NCBI GenBank assembly: GCA_012797715.1
Contig: JAAZOO010000215.1
Coordinates: 1 to 6,489, forward strand
Length of the DNA stretch: 6,489 nt
Source: Geobacteraceae bacterium
Lineage (GTDB): Bacteria > Desulfobacterota > Desulfuromonadia > Geobacterales > Geobacteraceae
Direction of reading: 5' to 3'
The position numbers were made by a program, and so were the translations under genes. The notes under the pieces are model-generated. The model did no database searches, was not told where the DNA came from, and worked only from the letters and a program-made list of their open reading frames with translations. The number at the start of each line of letters is the position of its first letter. Position 1 is the first letter of the stretch. This document shows positions 6,390-6,489 of this stretch, in pieces.

Positions 6390-6417
6390 ATTATACGGAA
6401 TCCACCACACCAGTCAA
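6390..6417 (-). promoter_or_regulatory. Sigma70-type promoter candidate for xseB-ispA-dxs
   Basis: On the minus strand TTGACT (6417-6412) is followed by a 16-bp spacer and a perfect TATAAT (6395-6390). Transcription would start near 6383, giving a leader of about 25 nt that includes an AGGAG (6374-6370) ahead of the xseB ATG. The -10 box contains the TAA stop codon of the upstream xseA-like frame, so this would be an internal promoter at the gene junction. The match is seen in the sequence; activity is inferred. Confidence 0.6.
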
Positions 6418-6489
6418 GGATGAGGAAGCGGAGGCATCCTCGCTTGGCTCTACGACACAACTGGCGGAACCGTACCTGAAAATCAGACC
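6391..6489 (-). CDS. xseA: C-terminal fragment of an upstream gene, probably exonuclease VII large subunit (partial)
   Basis: A reading frame enters from the right edge and stays open for 32 codons before a TAA at 6393-6391. It begins GLIFRYGSASCVVEPSED and ends in a Ser-rich tail. The first part fits the usual end of XseA, a short beta-strand of the type 'G-D-x-L-x-L-R-F-x-x-G-x-A-x-C-x-V-E'. The gene directly downstream encodes the small subunit of the same enzyme, which supports the call. XseA is the catalytic subunit of exonuclease VII, which degrades single-stranded DNA to oligonucleotides. The stop is followed by 33 bases (11 codons, same frame) before the xseB ATG. None of the catalytic part is in the window, so the identity rests on the tail and on context. 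A second frame is also open here but gives an Arg/Cys-rich peptide that looks non-coding. Confidence 0.5.
   Translation of the reverse strand, partial: GLIFRYGSASCVVEPSEDASASSSLTGVVDSV

Noticed and set aside
6421..6489. Start of a divergent plus-strand gene at the right edge
   Set aside because: The frame opened by the ATG at 6420 stops after 19 codons and has no ribosome binding site; the minus-strand frame here reads as a plausible protein end instead.

Overview
This is an ordinary-looking bacterial chromosomal segment in which every supported gene lies on the minus strand, so it reads from right (6489) to left (1). I see no mobile element, tRNA, rRNA, CRISPR array or unrecognised multi-gene system. 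The protein sequences (Dxs, the prenyl synthase, XseB, short-loop CydA) resemble, from memory, those of Desulfuromonadota/Geobacterales (Geobacter-like bacteria). That placement is an inference without a database search and other deep-branching anaerobes remain possible.

Right part (6489-3315): a tight gene string begins with a 3'-terminal fragment that looks like the end of xseA. It continues with xseB (exonuclease VII small subunit), ispA (short-chain prenyl diphosphate synthase) and dxs (1-deoxy-D-xylulose-5-phosphate synthase). ispA and dxs overlap by one base (TGATG). A promoter-like sequence (TTGACT-N16-TATAAT) overlaps the stop codon of the xseA-like fragment and could drive xseB-ispA-dxs on its own. 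Dxs makes the first intermediate of the MEP isoprenoid pathway and IspA condenses the C5 products to longer prenyl diphosphates, which feed quinone and cell-wall carrier lipid synthesis.

Middle and left part (3314-238): a 155-bp gap holds a near-consensus promoter (TTGACA-N17-TATAAA) in front of an Rrf2/IscR-family regulator with an intact Cys-Cys-Cys-His cluster-ligand pattern. It is followed 49 bp later by cydA and cydB, the two large subunits of cytochrome bd quinol oxidase, and then by a strong intrinsic terminator. This looks like one transcription unit: an Fe-S-type sensor placed first in the operon for a high-affinity, NO/peroxide-tolerant oxidase.

Far left (237-1): a second intergenic region carries a modest promoter candidate and a G-quadruplex-type motif on the sense strand, followed by the first 30 codons of a small membrane protein resembling YtxH-type proteins, cut by the window edge.

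The most useful leads are regulatory: the layout and likely autoregulation of the Rrf2-cydAB unit, the promoter buried in the end of the upstream gene, two 8-G homopolymers (one in the regulator's wing, one in dxs), and the G4 motif. No exotic new system is visible.
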